The position numbers and the translations under genes are program-made. The notes below the pieces were generated by a model, which saw only the letters and a program-made list of their open reading frames with translations, ran no database searches and had not been told where the DNA came from. Below are positions 26,455 through 36,315 of a DNA stretch of 64,000 nucleotides, in pieces. This stretch comes from Saprospiraceae bacterium. GTDB taxonomy: Bacteria > Bacteroidota > Bacteroidia > Chitinophagales > Saprospiraceae. How positions within the stretch are numbered: position 1 is the stretch's first letter; the number at the start of each line of letters is the position of its first letter. The stretch covers positions 1 to 64,000 of the forward strand of contig JAJCYH010000027.1 in the NCBI GenBank assembly GCA_029262995.1. The letters run 5' to 3'.

Positions 26455-28656
26455 ATGCTCAGAAAACTACATCTTACAGTTCTTGTTATATCAGCTATAT
26501 TAATGAGTTCTCAAGTCTCTTGGTCACAAAAATCTTTGACTAAAGCTCAACGTCATTTTGAGCTCAAAGCTTTCAATTTAGCAATTGAAAATGCGAAAGA
26601 GGCATTGGAATTAAAGCCCGATTGTATTGAGTGCCAATTTATTGTTGCTGAATCATTCAGATTGATGAACCAAAATATTGATGCTGCTATCTGGTATCGA
26701 AAGATGGAAAAGTACGATGAGCTGCCATCAGAGTATTATCTGAATTATGGATTTCTTATGAAAAAATTGGGTCAATATGACAAAGCTAAGTCCTATTTTG
26801 AACTTTATAAAATGCAAAACGAAGATTTAGCTGTACATTATATGGAAAGCTGCGAATTCGCTAAAGCTGTTTTATCTGAAGATATCGATTTTGAGTTAAA
26901 CCTATACTCTGCTTCTTCTAAGGCTACTGATTTTGGAGCTAGTATATTTAAAGATAAATTGGTTTTTGCTTCTTTTAGAACTGATTTCAAAAGAAGTCTT
27001 GAAAAATTAAACAAAAGCTTAATTCAAACACCAGGTCCACAGTTATTTGTTGGTGGTCAGGGAATGAATGATGATTTAAATGCCGTAAACTTTCTTTTAT
27101 ACGACAATGAAGAAAGTTATGATATGGGTCCAGTCCATTATGCAGCGGACGCTTCTATCTGTACAATTACTAAGAATAATTTTCAAAACGGTGAGCAGCA
27201 AATATTTAGTGACGATCTTGAATTAGGACTATATCTTGCTAAAGTAGAACCCGATGGTTCTTTCAATAATATTAAAGCTTTTCCATATAATGAAGTTGGA
27301 TATGCCTCAGGATTTGGAACACTGAATGCTTCAGGAAATATATTATATTTTGCAAGCAACAGACCAGGAGGTCATGGTGGATTTGATATCTATGTTAGTT
27401 ATTTTAAAAATGACTCTTGGACTTATCCAGAAAATCTTGGCGCAAAGATTAATTCACCTGGCAATGAGGTAACTCCATTTTTCGATGGTGAAACACTCTA
27501 CTATTCTTCTGATTATCTGAAAGGTCTTGGCGGATTAGATGTTTTTAAGTCTCAGGTTTACAATGGAAATTGGCAAAGCCCAACGAATATGGGTAACGGA
27601 ATCAATTCACCAGAAGATGATTTTTATTTTATTAAACACCCAGAAAAATCTTCCTATTATCTAACATCAAATAGACTTGGTGGCAGAGGATCTTATGACA
27701 TCTATTTGGTACATAAAGGAGAAACAAAAAAGCCAGTAGTTGAAATGACTTATGAAGAAGTTGTACCTGCTGAAGTAAATATTGACAATGAGTTGAAAGA
27801 TGTAAATGCTAAAGAAGCTATAGTGCAAACAGTAAGTTTTGATGAAGATTTAGAATCTTTAAAAAATGATTTGTTGGTAGAAGAAGCAATAAATGAAAAA
27901 GTCAAAACAAAAAATAATCAAGCTGCTCTAGAGCGGATTGGAGTGGCAAAGGATCTGGCAACAGAAGAATCGACAAGCAAATCAGAGCTTATTGACTTTA
28001 ATGAACTTTTGCCGCCTAAGGCAGTAGACATTAATAGCCATAATTCAAGATCTGTTTCATTGGCTGGTGCGAAAAGAATATCCTTTGGTGAAGTGATAAG
28101 ATCTAATGCTAACGTTTATTTTATCCAATTAGCAGCTTTATTCAAGACTTCTGGCAATATTGACATATTCATCCCTCTAAGGCAGTATGGAAGCATTTAT
28201 AAGATTAAACAAGCCAAAGCAATCAAGGTGAAATTAGGATATTTCCATGACGAAAGCCAGGCTAAGAGCATTCTTAGCGAAGTAAGAAAAATGGGATACA
28301 ATGACGCATTTATCACTTTTGAAACATTGAATACAAGTCAATTGGAATTGGTAGAAGTCTCTGAAAAAACTGTTCAAAATTATGCCATGAATGGTTTTCC
28401 TACGGATGAAACAACTGGTGTAAACTTTAAAGTTAGACTGGCATCCTATGAAGATCCTATCTGGTTTGATGCCAACAGCGTAAAAGATGTAGGTATTATT
28501 GAGCAATGGTCCAAAGATCAATGGACAATATTCATTCTTGGTGGCTATAACTCTCTTGAGCAAGCTGAAAAAGCAAAGTTAATCGTTCAGAACCGAGGAT
28601 TCAGAGATGCAGAAATCGTATTGGATCGTAATGGAATTCTTGAACGTTTCAAGTAA
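26455..28656 (+). CDS. TPR, PD40 and SPOR-domain outer-envelope protein
   Basis: From the ATG at 26455 this is 733 residues, with a signal peptide (HLTVLVISAILMSSQVSWSQ). Residues about 25-135 are tetratricopeptide repeats (QRHFELKAFNLAIENAKEAL, LGQYDKAKSYFELYK). Residues about 275-430 hold WD40-like PD40 repeats (ILYFASNRPGGHGGFDIYVS, LYYSSDYLKGLGGLDVFKS, YYLTSNRLGGRGSYDIYLV). Two SPOR-like segments end the protein (YFIQLAALFK near 545 and KVRLASYED near 645, each closing with an AxxILxxVRxxGYxDA-type helix and strand). TPR plus PD40 recalls T9SS component PorE, but the OmpA-like end is replaced. Peptidoglycan binding through SPOR is inference. Confidence 0.75.
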   Translation: MLRKLHLTVLVISAILMSSQVSWSQKSLTKAQRHFELKAFNLAIENAKEALELKPDCIECQFIVAESFRLMNQNIDAAIWYRKMEKYDELPSEYYLNYGFLMKKLGQYDKAKSYFELYKMQNEDLAVHYMESCEFAKAVLSEDIDFELNLYSASSKATDFGASIFKDKLVFASFRTDFKRSLEKLNKSLIQTPGPQLFVGGQGMNDDLNAVNFLLYDNEESYDMGPVHYAADASICTITKNNFQNGEQQIFSDDLELGLYLAKVEPDGSFNNIKAFPYNEVGYASGFGTLNASGNILYFASNRPGGHGGFDIYVSYFKNDSWTYPENLGAKINSPGNEVTPFFDGETLYYSSDYLKGLGGLDVFKSQVYNGNWQSPTNMGNGINSPEDDFYFIKHPEKSSYYLTSNRLGGRGSYDIYLVHKGETKKPVVEMTYEEVVPAEVNIDNELKDVNAKEAIVQTVSFDEDLESLKNDLLVEEAINEKVKTKNNQAALERIGVAKDLATEESTSKSELIDFNELLPPKAVDINSHNSRSVSLAGAKRISFGEVIRSNANVYFIQLAALFKTSGNIDIFIPLRQYGSIYKIKQAKAIKVKLGYFHDESQAKSILSEVRKMGYNDAFITFETLNTSQLELVEVSEKTVQNYAMNGFPTDETTGVNFKVRLASYEDPIWFDANSVKDVGIIEQWSKDQWTIFILGGYNSLEQAEKAKLIVQNRGFRDAEIVLDRNGILERFK

Positions 28657-28677
28657 TACCATTTTTACAGTTTGTAA

Positions 28678-29607
28678 TCAATCCGTTTCACGCATTTTGT
28701 TGATGCCAAGAGTGAATACATCATTTCTTTGGTAGTGACCACTTACCGATAGATTCATATTTTCTTTAATATTAGATGATATATCTATCTCACAAAAGAT
28801 CATATCTTTACTATCATAGACTGCTTTTTTGAGAATGTCACCGTTAGGTGCATAAACGGCAGAACCTCCACCAAGCAGTAAATTATTTACAGGTAGTGAG
28901 ATACTATCAGAAATTTCAAGTTGTTTTGGTAATTCATCCAGTTGCATTACTTGTCCAACAGCTACAACGTGGCATCTTCCCTCAATAGCATAATGTCTAC
29001 TTGCTAAATGGTTAGCTTCCTTTACAAAGGGCCACAATGCAATATGCAAGTCTTCTGCCTGATCATGCATAGCTTGTCTTGTCAATGGCATCCAATGCTC
29101 CCAACAAATAAGACTACCCAGTCGCCCAAAACTTGTATCTACAGTATTAAGTCCTGCACCATCTCCAGTCGCGTATACAAGCTTTTCTGTGTATGTAGGC
29201 ATCAATTTTCTATGATGATTTAGTATGTTTCCATTGGGTCCTATCGTCAGGACAGAATTGTAAATACTTTTATTGCCTTTGCCAGAGGTAATTTTTTCAT
29301 TCAATCCTGCAACAGCATACATCTTATTATCCTTAAGTACTTGGAAAAATGAAGATAAATCTGCTGATTTTAGATCTACAGAATTCCGATACATTTCAGA
29401 CCAGACGTTTTTGATTGGCTCATGGTCCCATAAGTTAACATCCTTACAGAAATCTATCCATACAGGGTATCCTGAAAACCAAGATTCACCGAATACGATA
29501 AGATCTGCATGATTTTTTTTGGCTAAATGAATTAGATCAAGAGCTTTTTCAAGACTTTTATCCAGTTGATTATAAACAGGTCCTTCTTGAACAATAGCAA
29601 TGATCAT
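28678..29607 (-). CDS. Carbon-nitrogen hydrolase, nitrilase type
   Basis: This 309-residue protein has the Glu-Lys-Cys triad of the nitrilase superfamily: Glu41 in FGESWFSGYP, Lys134 in HHRKLMPT and Cys168 in LICWEHWMPL. The CWEHWMPL box is closest to the true nitrilase branch (plant and bacterial nitrilases have CWENRMPL), so hydrolysis of a nitrile to acid and ammonia is plausible. Amidase activity cannot be excluded. It is cytoplasmic. It lies 40 bases downstream of the thiolase gene on the same strand, and the two may be co-transcribed. Confidence 0.82.
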   Translation of the reverse strand: MIIAIVQEGPVYNQLDKSLEKALDLIHLAKKNHADLIVFGESWFSGYPVWIDFCKDVNLWDHEPIKNVWSEMYRNSVDLKSADLSSFFQVLKDNKMYAVAGLNEKITSGKGNKSIYNSVLTIGPNGNILNHHRKLMPTYTEKLVYATGDGAGLNTVDTSFGRLGSLICWEHWMPLTRQAMHDQAEDLHIALWPFVKEANHLASRHYAIEGRCHVVAVGQVMQLDELPKQLEISDSISLPVNNLLLGGGSAVYAPNGDILKKAVYDSKDMIFCEIDISSNIKENMNLSVSGHYQRNDVFTLGINKMRETD

Positions 29608-29647
29608 TATTCTTTACTTTTACAAAATTGGGATGTAAGAATATTAA

Positions 29648-30826
29648 TTATAAGCGTTTGATTAACATAGCCGAAGCTCCTCCACCTCCATTACAAATTG
29701 CCGCCATACCCAGATTTCCTTTTTTTACATTTAGTACATTGACAAGAGTAGTAATGATTCTAGCCCCTGATGCACCGAGTGGATGACCTAAAGATACGGA
29801 TCCTCCTAATACGTTAACTTTTGAGGAGTCACTACCTAAGAGTTTGTTATAAGCAAGGGGAACTACACTAAAAGCCTCGTTGACTTCAAGGTAATCAATG
29901 TCATTCATTGTTAATTGATTCTTTTTAAGAAGCATCTCACTGGCTTTTACAGGCGCAGTCGTAAACCATTCAGGTTCATGTGCCGCATCGGTAAAATCAA
30001 TTATTTCTGCTATTACTTGAACATTATTTTCCTTCATATACTTTTCACTAACAAGTACCAAAGCGGCTGCACCATCGTTAATTGTTGATGCGTTTGCTGC
30101 GGTAACAGTTCCCTCTTTGGAAAAAGCAGGTCTTAAATTTCTAAGTTTTTCAAAAATGACCTTTTTATACTCTTCGTCTTCAGTGACAAGTAATGCATCC
30201 CCTTTTCTTTGAGGAACCTCTACAGGCGTAATTTCATTCTTAAATATTCCTGACTCTGTTGATTGTGCTGATCTTTTGTATGATTCAATCGCAAAGTCAT
30301 CTTGTTCTTCTCTACCAATAGAATACCTTTCAGCAGTTTTATCTGCACATAGACCCATAATACATTGATTATAGACATCCGTTAACCCATCCTTCTGTAA
30401 ACCATCCACTATTTCGCCTGATCCAAATTTATAACCATATCTTGCATTTGGAATATAATACGGTATCTGACTCATATTCTCCATGCCGCCAGCAATTACT
30501 ACATCTTTATGACCTAGCATGATACTTTGTGCGCCAAACATGATTGCCTTTGCCCCCGATGAGCATACTTTATTAATGGTAGTACATGGAACAGTGTTAG
30601 GAACACCGGCATAAATGGCCGCCTGTCTGGCAGGTGCTTGTCCAAGATTGGCAGAAACCACATTGCCCATGAAAACTTCCTCAACTGTTTCTGGACTTAA
30701 ATTTGCTTTCTTTAATGCACCTTTGATAGCAGTTGCTCCAAGTTGAGTAGCAGAAATATTTGCAAATACACCTCCAAAACTACCGATTGGCGTTCTAACG
30801 GCGGACGCAATATATACTTTATTCAT
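29648..30826 (-). CDS. Acetyl-CoA C-acyltransferase (thiolase)
   Basis: This 392-residue thiolase joins or splits acyl-CoA and acetyl-CoA. The nucleophile Cys88 is in NKVCSSGAKA, the His of GHPLGASGAR is near residue 349, and the second Cys in AICNGGGGASA is near 379. Length and motifs fit degradative or acetoacetyl-CoA thiolases (FadA/AtoB type); which one is not clear from sequence alone. A TAAGTTTG promoter box lies 17 bases upstream. Confidence 0.93.
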   Translation of the reverse strand: MNKVYIASAVRTPIGSFGGVFANISATQLGATAIKGALKKANLSPETVEEVFMGNVVSANLGQAPARQAAIYAGVPNTVPCTTINKVCSSGAKAIMFGAQSIMLGHKDVVIAGGMENMSQIPYYIPNARYGYKFGSGEIVDGLQKDGLTDVYNQCIMGLCADKTAERYSIGREEQDDFAIESYKRSAQSTESGIFKNEITPVEVPQRKGDALLVTEDEEYKKVIFEKLRNLRPAFSKEGTVTAANASTINDGAAALVLVSEKYMKENNVQVIAEIIDFTDAAHEPEWFTTAPVKASEMLLKKNQLTMNDIDYLEVNEAFSVVPLAYNKLLGSDSSKVNVLGGSVSLGHPLGASGARIITTLVNVLNVKKGNLGMAAICNGGGGASAMLIKRL

Positions 30827-30842
30827 GATTTTAAATTTATAA

Positions 30843-30877
30843 CAAACTTAAAGCAATTAATATAATTTCATAGCTCA
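30843..30877 (-). promoter_or_regulatory. Thiolase promoter
   Basis: The minus strand has TAAGTTTG at 30850-30843, an exact -7 consensus, and TTG at 30877-30875 as a possible -33 element 24 bases upstream. It is placed 17 bases before the thiolase ATG. Confidence 0.5.
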
Positions 30878-30980
30878 ATATTGAAGAGAGAAATATACAA
30901 TAACACAGTTTTTTTTATTAAATGAATCATTTTTATTCTTTCTTACGTTATACTCATGATTTTGTTCGAAAATTTGAAAT

Positions 30981-31466
30981 ATGTTAAAATCCAGTTTTAC
31001 AATACTTATACTTTCCTTCTTTTTTATGCTTGCGCAATATGTATTTGGGCAAGGAATACCAAATACCAAAGAAGCCTATGATTCTCTTTATAATATTAAT
31101 ATTAGATTGGTTAAGATAAATGGTGTTTATATTCCCAGAGATCTTGACGATGCCCACCGAAGAATTGAAAAATTGAGTCCTAGTGGATCAATTGAACGGT
31201 TTATTGGTGAAGAAGAAGAGCTTGTTTGCAAAAAATTACATTTTGGCATCGGTCGTTGGATGATATTAAACTGGAATTTTTACGAAGGATCGAGAATATC
31301 ACATTATTTAAAAGAAAAAGGCTTGTTACACCCCGATGATATGGCTCAATTTCTATTAAGAACACTACATAGAAAATTGAACAATCATAGCCTAAATGAA
31401 GAGGAATTGATCTTGGAATTAGCAAATCTAAGATTAAAAGAGATAGAGGAAATATATAAAAACTAG
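30981..31466 (+). CDS. DUF6794 domain exported protein
   Basis: This 161-residue protein has a signal peptide (FTILILSFFFMLAQYVFGQ). The rest reads YIPRDLDDAHRRIEKL, then KLHFGIGRWMILNWNFYEGS and LHPDDMAQFLL, which is the DUF6794 pattern (P-x-D-L-D-D-A, H-F-G-x-G-x-W, H-P-D-D-M). The function is unknown. Members are widespread in Bacteroidota, often as stand-alone genes. It stands alone here, between the divergent thiolase and topA. Confidence 0.7.
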   Translation: MLKSSFTILILSFFFMLAQYVFGQGIPNTKEAYDSLYNINIRLVKINGVYIPRDLDDAHRRIEKLSPSGSIERFIGEEEELVCKKLHFGIGRWMILNWNFYEGSRISHYLKEKGLLHPDDMAQFLLRTLHRKLNNHSLNEEELILELANLRLKEIEEIYKN

Positions 31467-31517
31467 TCATTTCTTGCTTTTTTTTCCAACATTAATGCTT
31501 CAATTCAATGATAATTC

Positions 31518-31525
31518 TACATTTG
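31518..31525 (+). promoter_or_regulatory. topA promoter -7 box (TACATTTG)
   Basis: TACATTTG matches the -7 consensus exactly and is 41 bases before the topA ATG. No clear -33 TTG is present. Confidence 0.5.
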
Positions 31526-31566
31526 CAAACTGAAATATCCAACCGGTATTTAAAAATTAATATATA

Positions 31567-34077
31567 ATGGGAAAAAAACTGCTCATCGTTGAGTCGCCAG
31601 CAAAAGCAAAAACAATTAATAAATACTTGGGTGAGGATTTTATTGTAAAATCTTCATATGGCCATATTAGAGACCTTGATAAGGGCGATAAAGGCATTGA
31701 CATCAAGAATAGATTTGAGCCCAAATATGTTATATCTGATGCTAAGAAAAAAGTTGTAAAAGAACTAAAAGATACTGCCAAAAATGCATCAGAAGTATGG
31801 CTCGCGACGGATGAGGATCGTGAAGGAGAAGCCATCTCATGGCATTTATGTGAAGTATTGGGTCTCGAAACTGAAACAACCAAAAGAATTGTATTCAGAG
31901 AAATTACCAAACCAGCAATTCAAAATGCCGTACTTAATCCAAGAAGAGTAGATATTAATCTCGTGAACGCTCAACAAGCGCGTCGAATCCTCGATAGATT
32001 AGTAGGCTTTGAACTCTCCGGTATCTTGTGGAGAAAGATTAAAGGTAAATTGTCAGCTGGTCGTGTTCAGTCAGTAGCAGTCAAATTGATAGTAGAAAAG
32101 GAAAGAGAGATTACTGGGTTTGAATCCAATTCCTATTTTAAGGTTGTTGCTTTGTTCAAAGTTAAAAACGAACAAGATAAATTAGTCGACCTTAAAGCAG
32201 AGCTATCCAATAGACTTGATACTGAGAAGGAAGCTATGGATTTACTGGATGCCCTAAAAGGCTCCGATTATATCATTGATGATATTAAAGTAAGACCTAC
32301 AAAGAGAAAACCTGCTGCTCCATTTACAACATCTACATTACAACAAGAAGCAAGTAGAAAATTATACTTTGCAGTAAACAGAACAATGAGTGCTGCTCAA
32401 AAGCTTTATGAAGCCGGGCATATAAGTTATATGAGAACAGATTCAATTAGCTTGAGTGAATCGGCGTTAAAGTCAATTGAAGGTGAAATTACCAAGGAGT
32501 TTGGCAGCAAGTATTCTGAATTGCGTAGATATAAAGGCAAAAACGCTAATGCTCAGGAAGCACACGAAGCAATTAGACCAACAGATATATCTAGATCTCA
32601 AGTTGGAGGTGATTCTGACATGCAAAGGCTCTATGAACTGATATGGAAAAGAACGATTGCATCTCAAATGTCAGATGCCCATTTGGAAAAGACAACAGTA
32701 AACATCAAATCTCAGACCAATGATATTTTTCAAGCGCAAGGTGAGGTACTTAAATTTGATGGTTTCCTAAAAGTATATATTGCAGCAACAGATGAAGATG
32801 AAGAAGAAGAGACGAAAGAGATTCTTCCTCCATTGTCATTAGGTCAAAAACTTGATCTTGATCATATCCAAGCTGTAGAAAGGTTTACTCGACCTCCTGC
32901 TAGATATACTGAAGCAAGTCTGGTTAAAAAACTTGAAGAATTGGGTATTGGAAGACCGTCAACCTACGCACCAACGATTACTAAGATCATGGAAAAGGGT
33001 AGAGGTTATGTTACAAAGGAAAGTAGAGATGGAGTAGAAAGAAACTATCAGACTTTGACTTTAAGAAATGATGAAATATTAACCGAGAAGCAAACAGAAA
33101 TTACTGGATCTACATCCAATAGGTTATATCCTTCTGATTTGGGAATGTTGGTTGTTGATTTTCTAGATGAACACTTTACAGATGTAATGAACTACAGCTT
33201 TACTGCTGACATTGAAGACAAACTAGATAATATAGCTACTGGTGCAGAAGATTGGCAAAGCATGCTTGAAGATTTTTACCACCCTTTTCATGCAACTGTA
33301 GAAAAAACTACAGAAGAAGCACAAAGAGTAAAAGGAAGAAGAGATCTTGGTGTTGATGCAGAATCTGGATTTACAGTGTTAACTCAAATGACCAGATTTG
33401 GTCCAGTGGTACAAATTGGAACTCGAGAAGAAGTTGGGGAGGATGGAAAACCAAGATTTGCGAGTCTTAAAGTTGGACAATCAATTGAAACCATCGACTA
33501 TGAGGAGGCAATGGAATTGTTTAAACTACCTCTAGAAATAGGAGAATATAAGGGAGAAACGGTTGTTGTAAGTGCCGGCAGATTTGGTCCTTATATAAAA
33601 TTTAATGAAAAATTTATTTCTCTTCCTAAAGATCAGGATCCTCTTGAGACTAGTTTGGAATTGGCCATACAATTAATTGAGGACAGATTGAAACAAGATG
33701 CTCCTATTGCTACATACAAAGGCAAGGATGTTACACAAGGAAAAGGAAGATTTGGTCCGTTCCTTAAATGGAATGAGTTATTCATTAATATTCCGAGAAG
33801 AATTGACCCTGATACAATCACGCAAGACCAAATATTTGAGCTGATAGAAGCAAAAGTGGAAAAGGAAGCCAACAGATTTATCAACCAATGGCCAGAAGAA
33901 AAAATTGCCTTGGAAAATGGTAGATGGGGCCCTTTTATTAGGCACAAAAAGAAGTCATATAAAATTGGGAAAAAAGAAGATGGAGAAAGATATACCGCTG
34001 AAGAAGCAAAAGAAAAATTCACGCTTGAAGAAATTAAGAAAATACTTAAGGAAGAGGGCATAAAAGGAATTAAATAA
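31567..34077 (+). CDS. topA: DNA topoisomerase I
   Basis: This 836-residue type IA topoisomerase relaxes negative supercoils. The N-terminal Toprim domain starts LLIVESPAKAKTI (Glu9) and has the DEDREGEAISWH metal site. The active-site Tyr288 is in SYMRTDSISLS. The C-terminal third has no Cys4 zinc fingers. It carries instead three short repeats (GRFGPYIKFNEKF, GRFGPFLKWNELF, GRWGPFIRHKKK), as in other Bacteroidota TopA. The last eight bases overlap the convergent lpxB gene. Confidence 0.97.
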   Translation: MGKKLLIVESPAKAKTINKYLGEDFIVKSSYGHIRDLDKGDKGIDIKNRFEPKYVISDAKKKVVKELKDTAKNASEVWLATDEDREGEAISWHLCEVLGLETETTKRIVFREITKPAIQNAVLNPRRVDINLVNAQQARRILDRLVGFELSGILWRKIKGKLSAGRVQSVAVKLIVEKEREITGFESNSYFKVVALFKVKNEQDKLVDLKAELSNRLDTEKEAMDLLDALKGSDYIIDDIKVRPTKRKPAAPFTTSTLQQEASRKLYFAVNRTMSAAQKLYEAGHISYMRTDSISLSESALKSIEGEITKEFGSKYSELRRYKGKNANAQEAHEAIRPTDISRSQVGGDSDMQRLYELIWKRTIASQMSDAHLEKTTVNIKSQTNDIFQAQGEVLKFDGFLKVYIAATDEDEEEETKEILPPLSLGQKLDLDHIQAVERFTRPPARYTEASLVKKLEELGIGRPSTYAPTITKIMEKGRGYVTKESRDGVERNYQTLTLRNDEILTEKQTEITGSTSNRLYPSDLGMLVVDFLDEHFTDVMNYSFTADIEDKLDNIATGAEDWQSMLEDFYHPFHATVEKTTEEAQRVKGRRDLGVDAESGFTVLTQMTRFGPVVQIGTREEVGEDGKPRFASLKVGQSIETIDYEEAMELFKLPLEIGEYKGETVVVSAGRFGPYIKFNEKFISLPKDQDPLETSLELAIQLIEDRLKQDAPIATYKGKDVTQGKGRFGPFLKWNELFINIPRRIDPDTITQDQIFELIEAKVEKEANRFINQWPEEKIALENGRWGPFIRHKKKSYKIGKKEDGERYTAEEAKEKFTLEEIKKILKEEGIKGIK

Positions 34078-35170
34078 CATCTTCCTTTAAATACGAAACT
34101 ATCGATTCGGCAATTTGATCTGAAGCATTGCTATCACCAAGTAATGATCTAATCATCTGAAAATCTTTCGACATTTGTAGTCTGTAGGATTCTTTTTTAA
34201 GAAGCTCAAGCTCCTTGCAGATTTCGTTTACATCAAATTTACTTTGTATCAACTCCTTAACTATTGGTTTGTCTGCAATCAAATTAGGCAAGGAGATATA
34301 CTTGGTTTGGACCAATCTTTTAGCTATATGGAAACTTGCAAAGGAAGTTTTGTATATAACCAGATGTGGTAAATTATACAAAGCAAGTTGAAGAGTAACA
34401 GTACCGCTTGATGCAACAGCAATATCAGATTGTGATATGATATCTTTAAGGTCTGAAATAAACTCTATATTTTCTGGACTGGGGAAAAAATAACTTTTAT
34501 ATTCTTTTTGATTTATATGCGATACAGTTGAAATCAAAAATTTATATTCTGGCTTTAGTTTGATCAACTCCGTAAAAACTGGCATATGATGACGTATTTC
34601 CTGTATACGACTACCAGGAAATAAAGCAATTGTTTTTATTTGTAAAACAGGTGATTTGACTTTATTTGAATCTATTAGCTCAAGTAGTGGATGCCCAAAG
34701 TAATAGAATTTTATTCCTAGCGAGTTGTAAAGCTTTTGCTCAAAAGGTAATATTATAAACATCAGATCTATATATCTTTTTATACTTTTCGACCTATATT
34801 GTCTCCATGCCCAAATTTGTGGAGATATATAATATGCCGTCTTGTAGGATTTAGTTTTGGCCCATTTTGCCATTCGAAGATTAAAACCTGGATAATCAAT
34901 GAAAATAATAATATCAGGATTGAAATCTGTAATATTTGTTTTGGCTTGATTGAAAAATGATTTGATCTTCCTTAAATTTTTGAAAACTTCCCATAATCCC
35001 ATGATAGAAGTCTTTTCAATAGACATGTCATGACCGTCTGCTATATCAAGCATTTTGGGTCCTCCCCAAAATCTAAAATTTGCCTCATTATCATGAAGTT
35101 TTATTTTTTCCATTAATAGAGAACCATAAGTGTCTCCGGAAGACTCTCCAGCAATAAGGTAGTATTTCAC
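34070..35170 (-). CDS. lpxB: Lipid-A-disaccharide synthase
   Basis: This 366-residue glycosyltransferase (family 19) joins UDP-diacylglucosamine and lipid X in lipid A synthesis at the inner membrane. Recognisable are YLIAGESSGDTYGS at the start, IFIDYPGFNLRMAKWAK, YYISPQIWAWRQYR and the C-terminal half with ALFPGSRIQEIRHH. The start codon is GTG at 35170, two bases after the stop of the small membrane protein. The operon surE - membrane protein - lpxB is conserved in many Bacteroidota. Confidence 0.95.
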   Translation of the reverse strand: MKYYLIAGESSGDTYGSLLMEKIKLHDNEANFRFWGGPKMLDIADGHDMSIEKTSIMGLWEVFKNLRKIKSFFNQAKTNITDFNPDIIIFIDYPGFNLRMAKWAKTKSYKTAYYISPQIWAWRQYRSKSIKRYIDLMFIILPFEQKLYNSLGIKFYYFGHPLLELIDSNKVKSPVLQIKTIALFPGSRIQEIRHHMPVFTELIKLKPEYKFLISTVSHINQKEYKSYFFPSPENIEFISDLKDIISQSDIAVASSGTVTLQLALYNLPHLVIYKTSFASFHIAKRLVQTKYISLPNLIADKPIVKELIQSKFDVNEICKELELLKKESYRLQMSKDFQMIRSLLGDSNASDQIAESIVSYLKEDVI

Positions 35171-35171
35171 G

Positions 35172-35477
35172 CTAGATGATCTTAAAGGCTAAGATCCAAA
35201 ATACAGCATAAATCATCGTTGCGGTTACAATACCGTTAAGTATTTTTTCAAATTTTCTTTTTTTGAAAAATTGTACTGCAATTATATTGGAGCAAATAGC
35301 GATCAAGCTTAACGTTCTCTGCCTCCTTGTTGAACTTCCTGAAGTAACTTCATCCATCATGCCTGCGTTTGTAAGAACGTCAAAAATTATTTCGACAGCG
35401 ATATATCCAAGAACAGGTACAATTGCACCAATTGCGACTCCTATTAAAATGTTGTTGTTGTCTTCAAAAAAATTCAT
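35172..35477 (-). CDS. Small conserved membrane protein between surE and lpxB
   Basis: This 101-residue protein has about three hydrophobic segments (ILIGVAIGAIVPVLGYIAVE, TLSLIAICSNIIAVQFF, IVTATMIYAVFWILAF). Its ATG overlaps the SurE stop (ATGA) and its TAG lies just before the lpxB GTG, so it is tightly embedded in the operon. I do not recognise a named domain. Its place next to lpxB suggests an envelope role, but that is inference. Confidence 0.7.
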   Translation of the reverse strand: MNFFEDNNNILIGVAIGAIVPVLGYIAVEIIFDVLTNAGMMDEVTSGSSTRRQRTLSLIAICSNIIAVQFFKKRKFEKILNGIVTATMIYAVFWILAFKII

Positions 35478-36247
35478 GCTTTTTCAAAGTATTTGATATT
35501 TTCCATAACCTTATAATCTGTAAGATTATATTGAGAGGGGACAATAGAAACATAACCGTTTTTTAATGCAAATAAATCAGACTTTTCGCCAAAAGTGCCA
35601 TCTCGGAAATGTCCGGTTAACCAATAATATTTTTCACCCCTTGGATCTTCACTTTCTTGAAATTTTTCTTCCCAAACACCTTGACCTTGCTCACATACTC
35701 TCATTCCTTTAATTTCATTTAGTGGAAGCTTTGGAATATTAACATTAAGAAGCAAATCAGAATCTCCCTTATGGTTGAGTATACTCGTAATTATTTTTTC
35801 AGCATAATATTTAGCAGCAGAGAAATCCGCTTCAAAGGAATAATCCAATAATGAAAATCCAATGCTTTTTATTCCTTCCAGACAAGCTTCCATTGCCGCT
35901 GACATAGTTCCGCTATATATTATATTGATAGAGGCATTTGAGCCATGATTTATTCCTGAGACACAAAGGTCGATGTTTTCACTTTTTACTAAAACGTTTT
36001 TCGCAAGTTTTACACAATCTACAGGAGTGCCTGAACATTCATAAGCTTCTACCCCTTCGAATGCATTCACTTTTTTTAGTCTTAAAGGTTCAGTAATAGT
36101 AATAGCATGACCTTGACCTGATTGTGGAGAATCAGGAGCCACAACCAAAACATCTCCTAATCTTTTAGCTACTTCTACCAATGCCCTTATTCCAGGAGCA
36201 ATAATCCCATCATCATTCGTTACCAATATTTTTGGTCTACTCATCAT
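35474..36247 (-). CDS. surE: 5'/3'-nucleotidase SurE
   Basis: This 257-residue metal-dependent phosphatase removes phosphate from nucleoside monophosphates. The metal site ILVTNDDGI is at residues 7-15 (Asp12, Asp13), followed by PDSPQSGQGHAITI, SGTPVDCVKLA and SGINHGSNASINIIYSGTMS. The length is normal. It is the first gene of the operon with the membrane protein and lpxB, and is transcribed away from hemH across a region with two inverted repeats. Confidence 0.95.
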   Translation of the reverse strand: MMSRPKILVTNDDGIIAPGIRALVEVAKRLGDVLVVAPDSPQSGQGHAITITEPLRLKKVNAFEGVEAYECSGTPVDCVKLAKNVLVKSENIDLCVSGINHGSNASINIIYSGTMSAAMEACLEGIKSIGFSLLDYSFEADFSAAKYYAEKIITSILNHKGDSDLLLNVNIPKLPLNEIKGMRVCEQGQGVWEEKFQESEDPRGEKYYWLTGHFRDGTFGEKSDLFALKNGYVSIVPSQYNLTDYKVMENIKYFEKA

Positions 36248-36315
36248 TAATATTTAAAGGCACTAATATGATTATTATATATGAATTAAACATTAAAATT
36301 GCACTTTGTTCTAAA

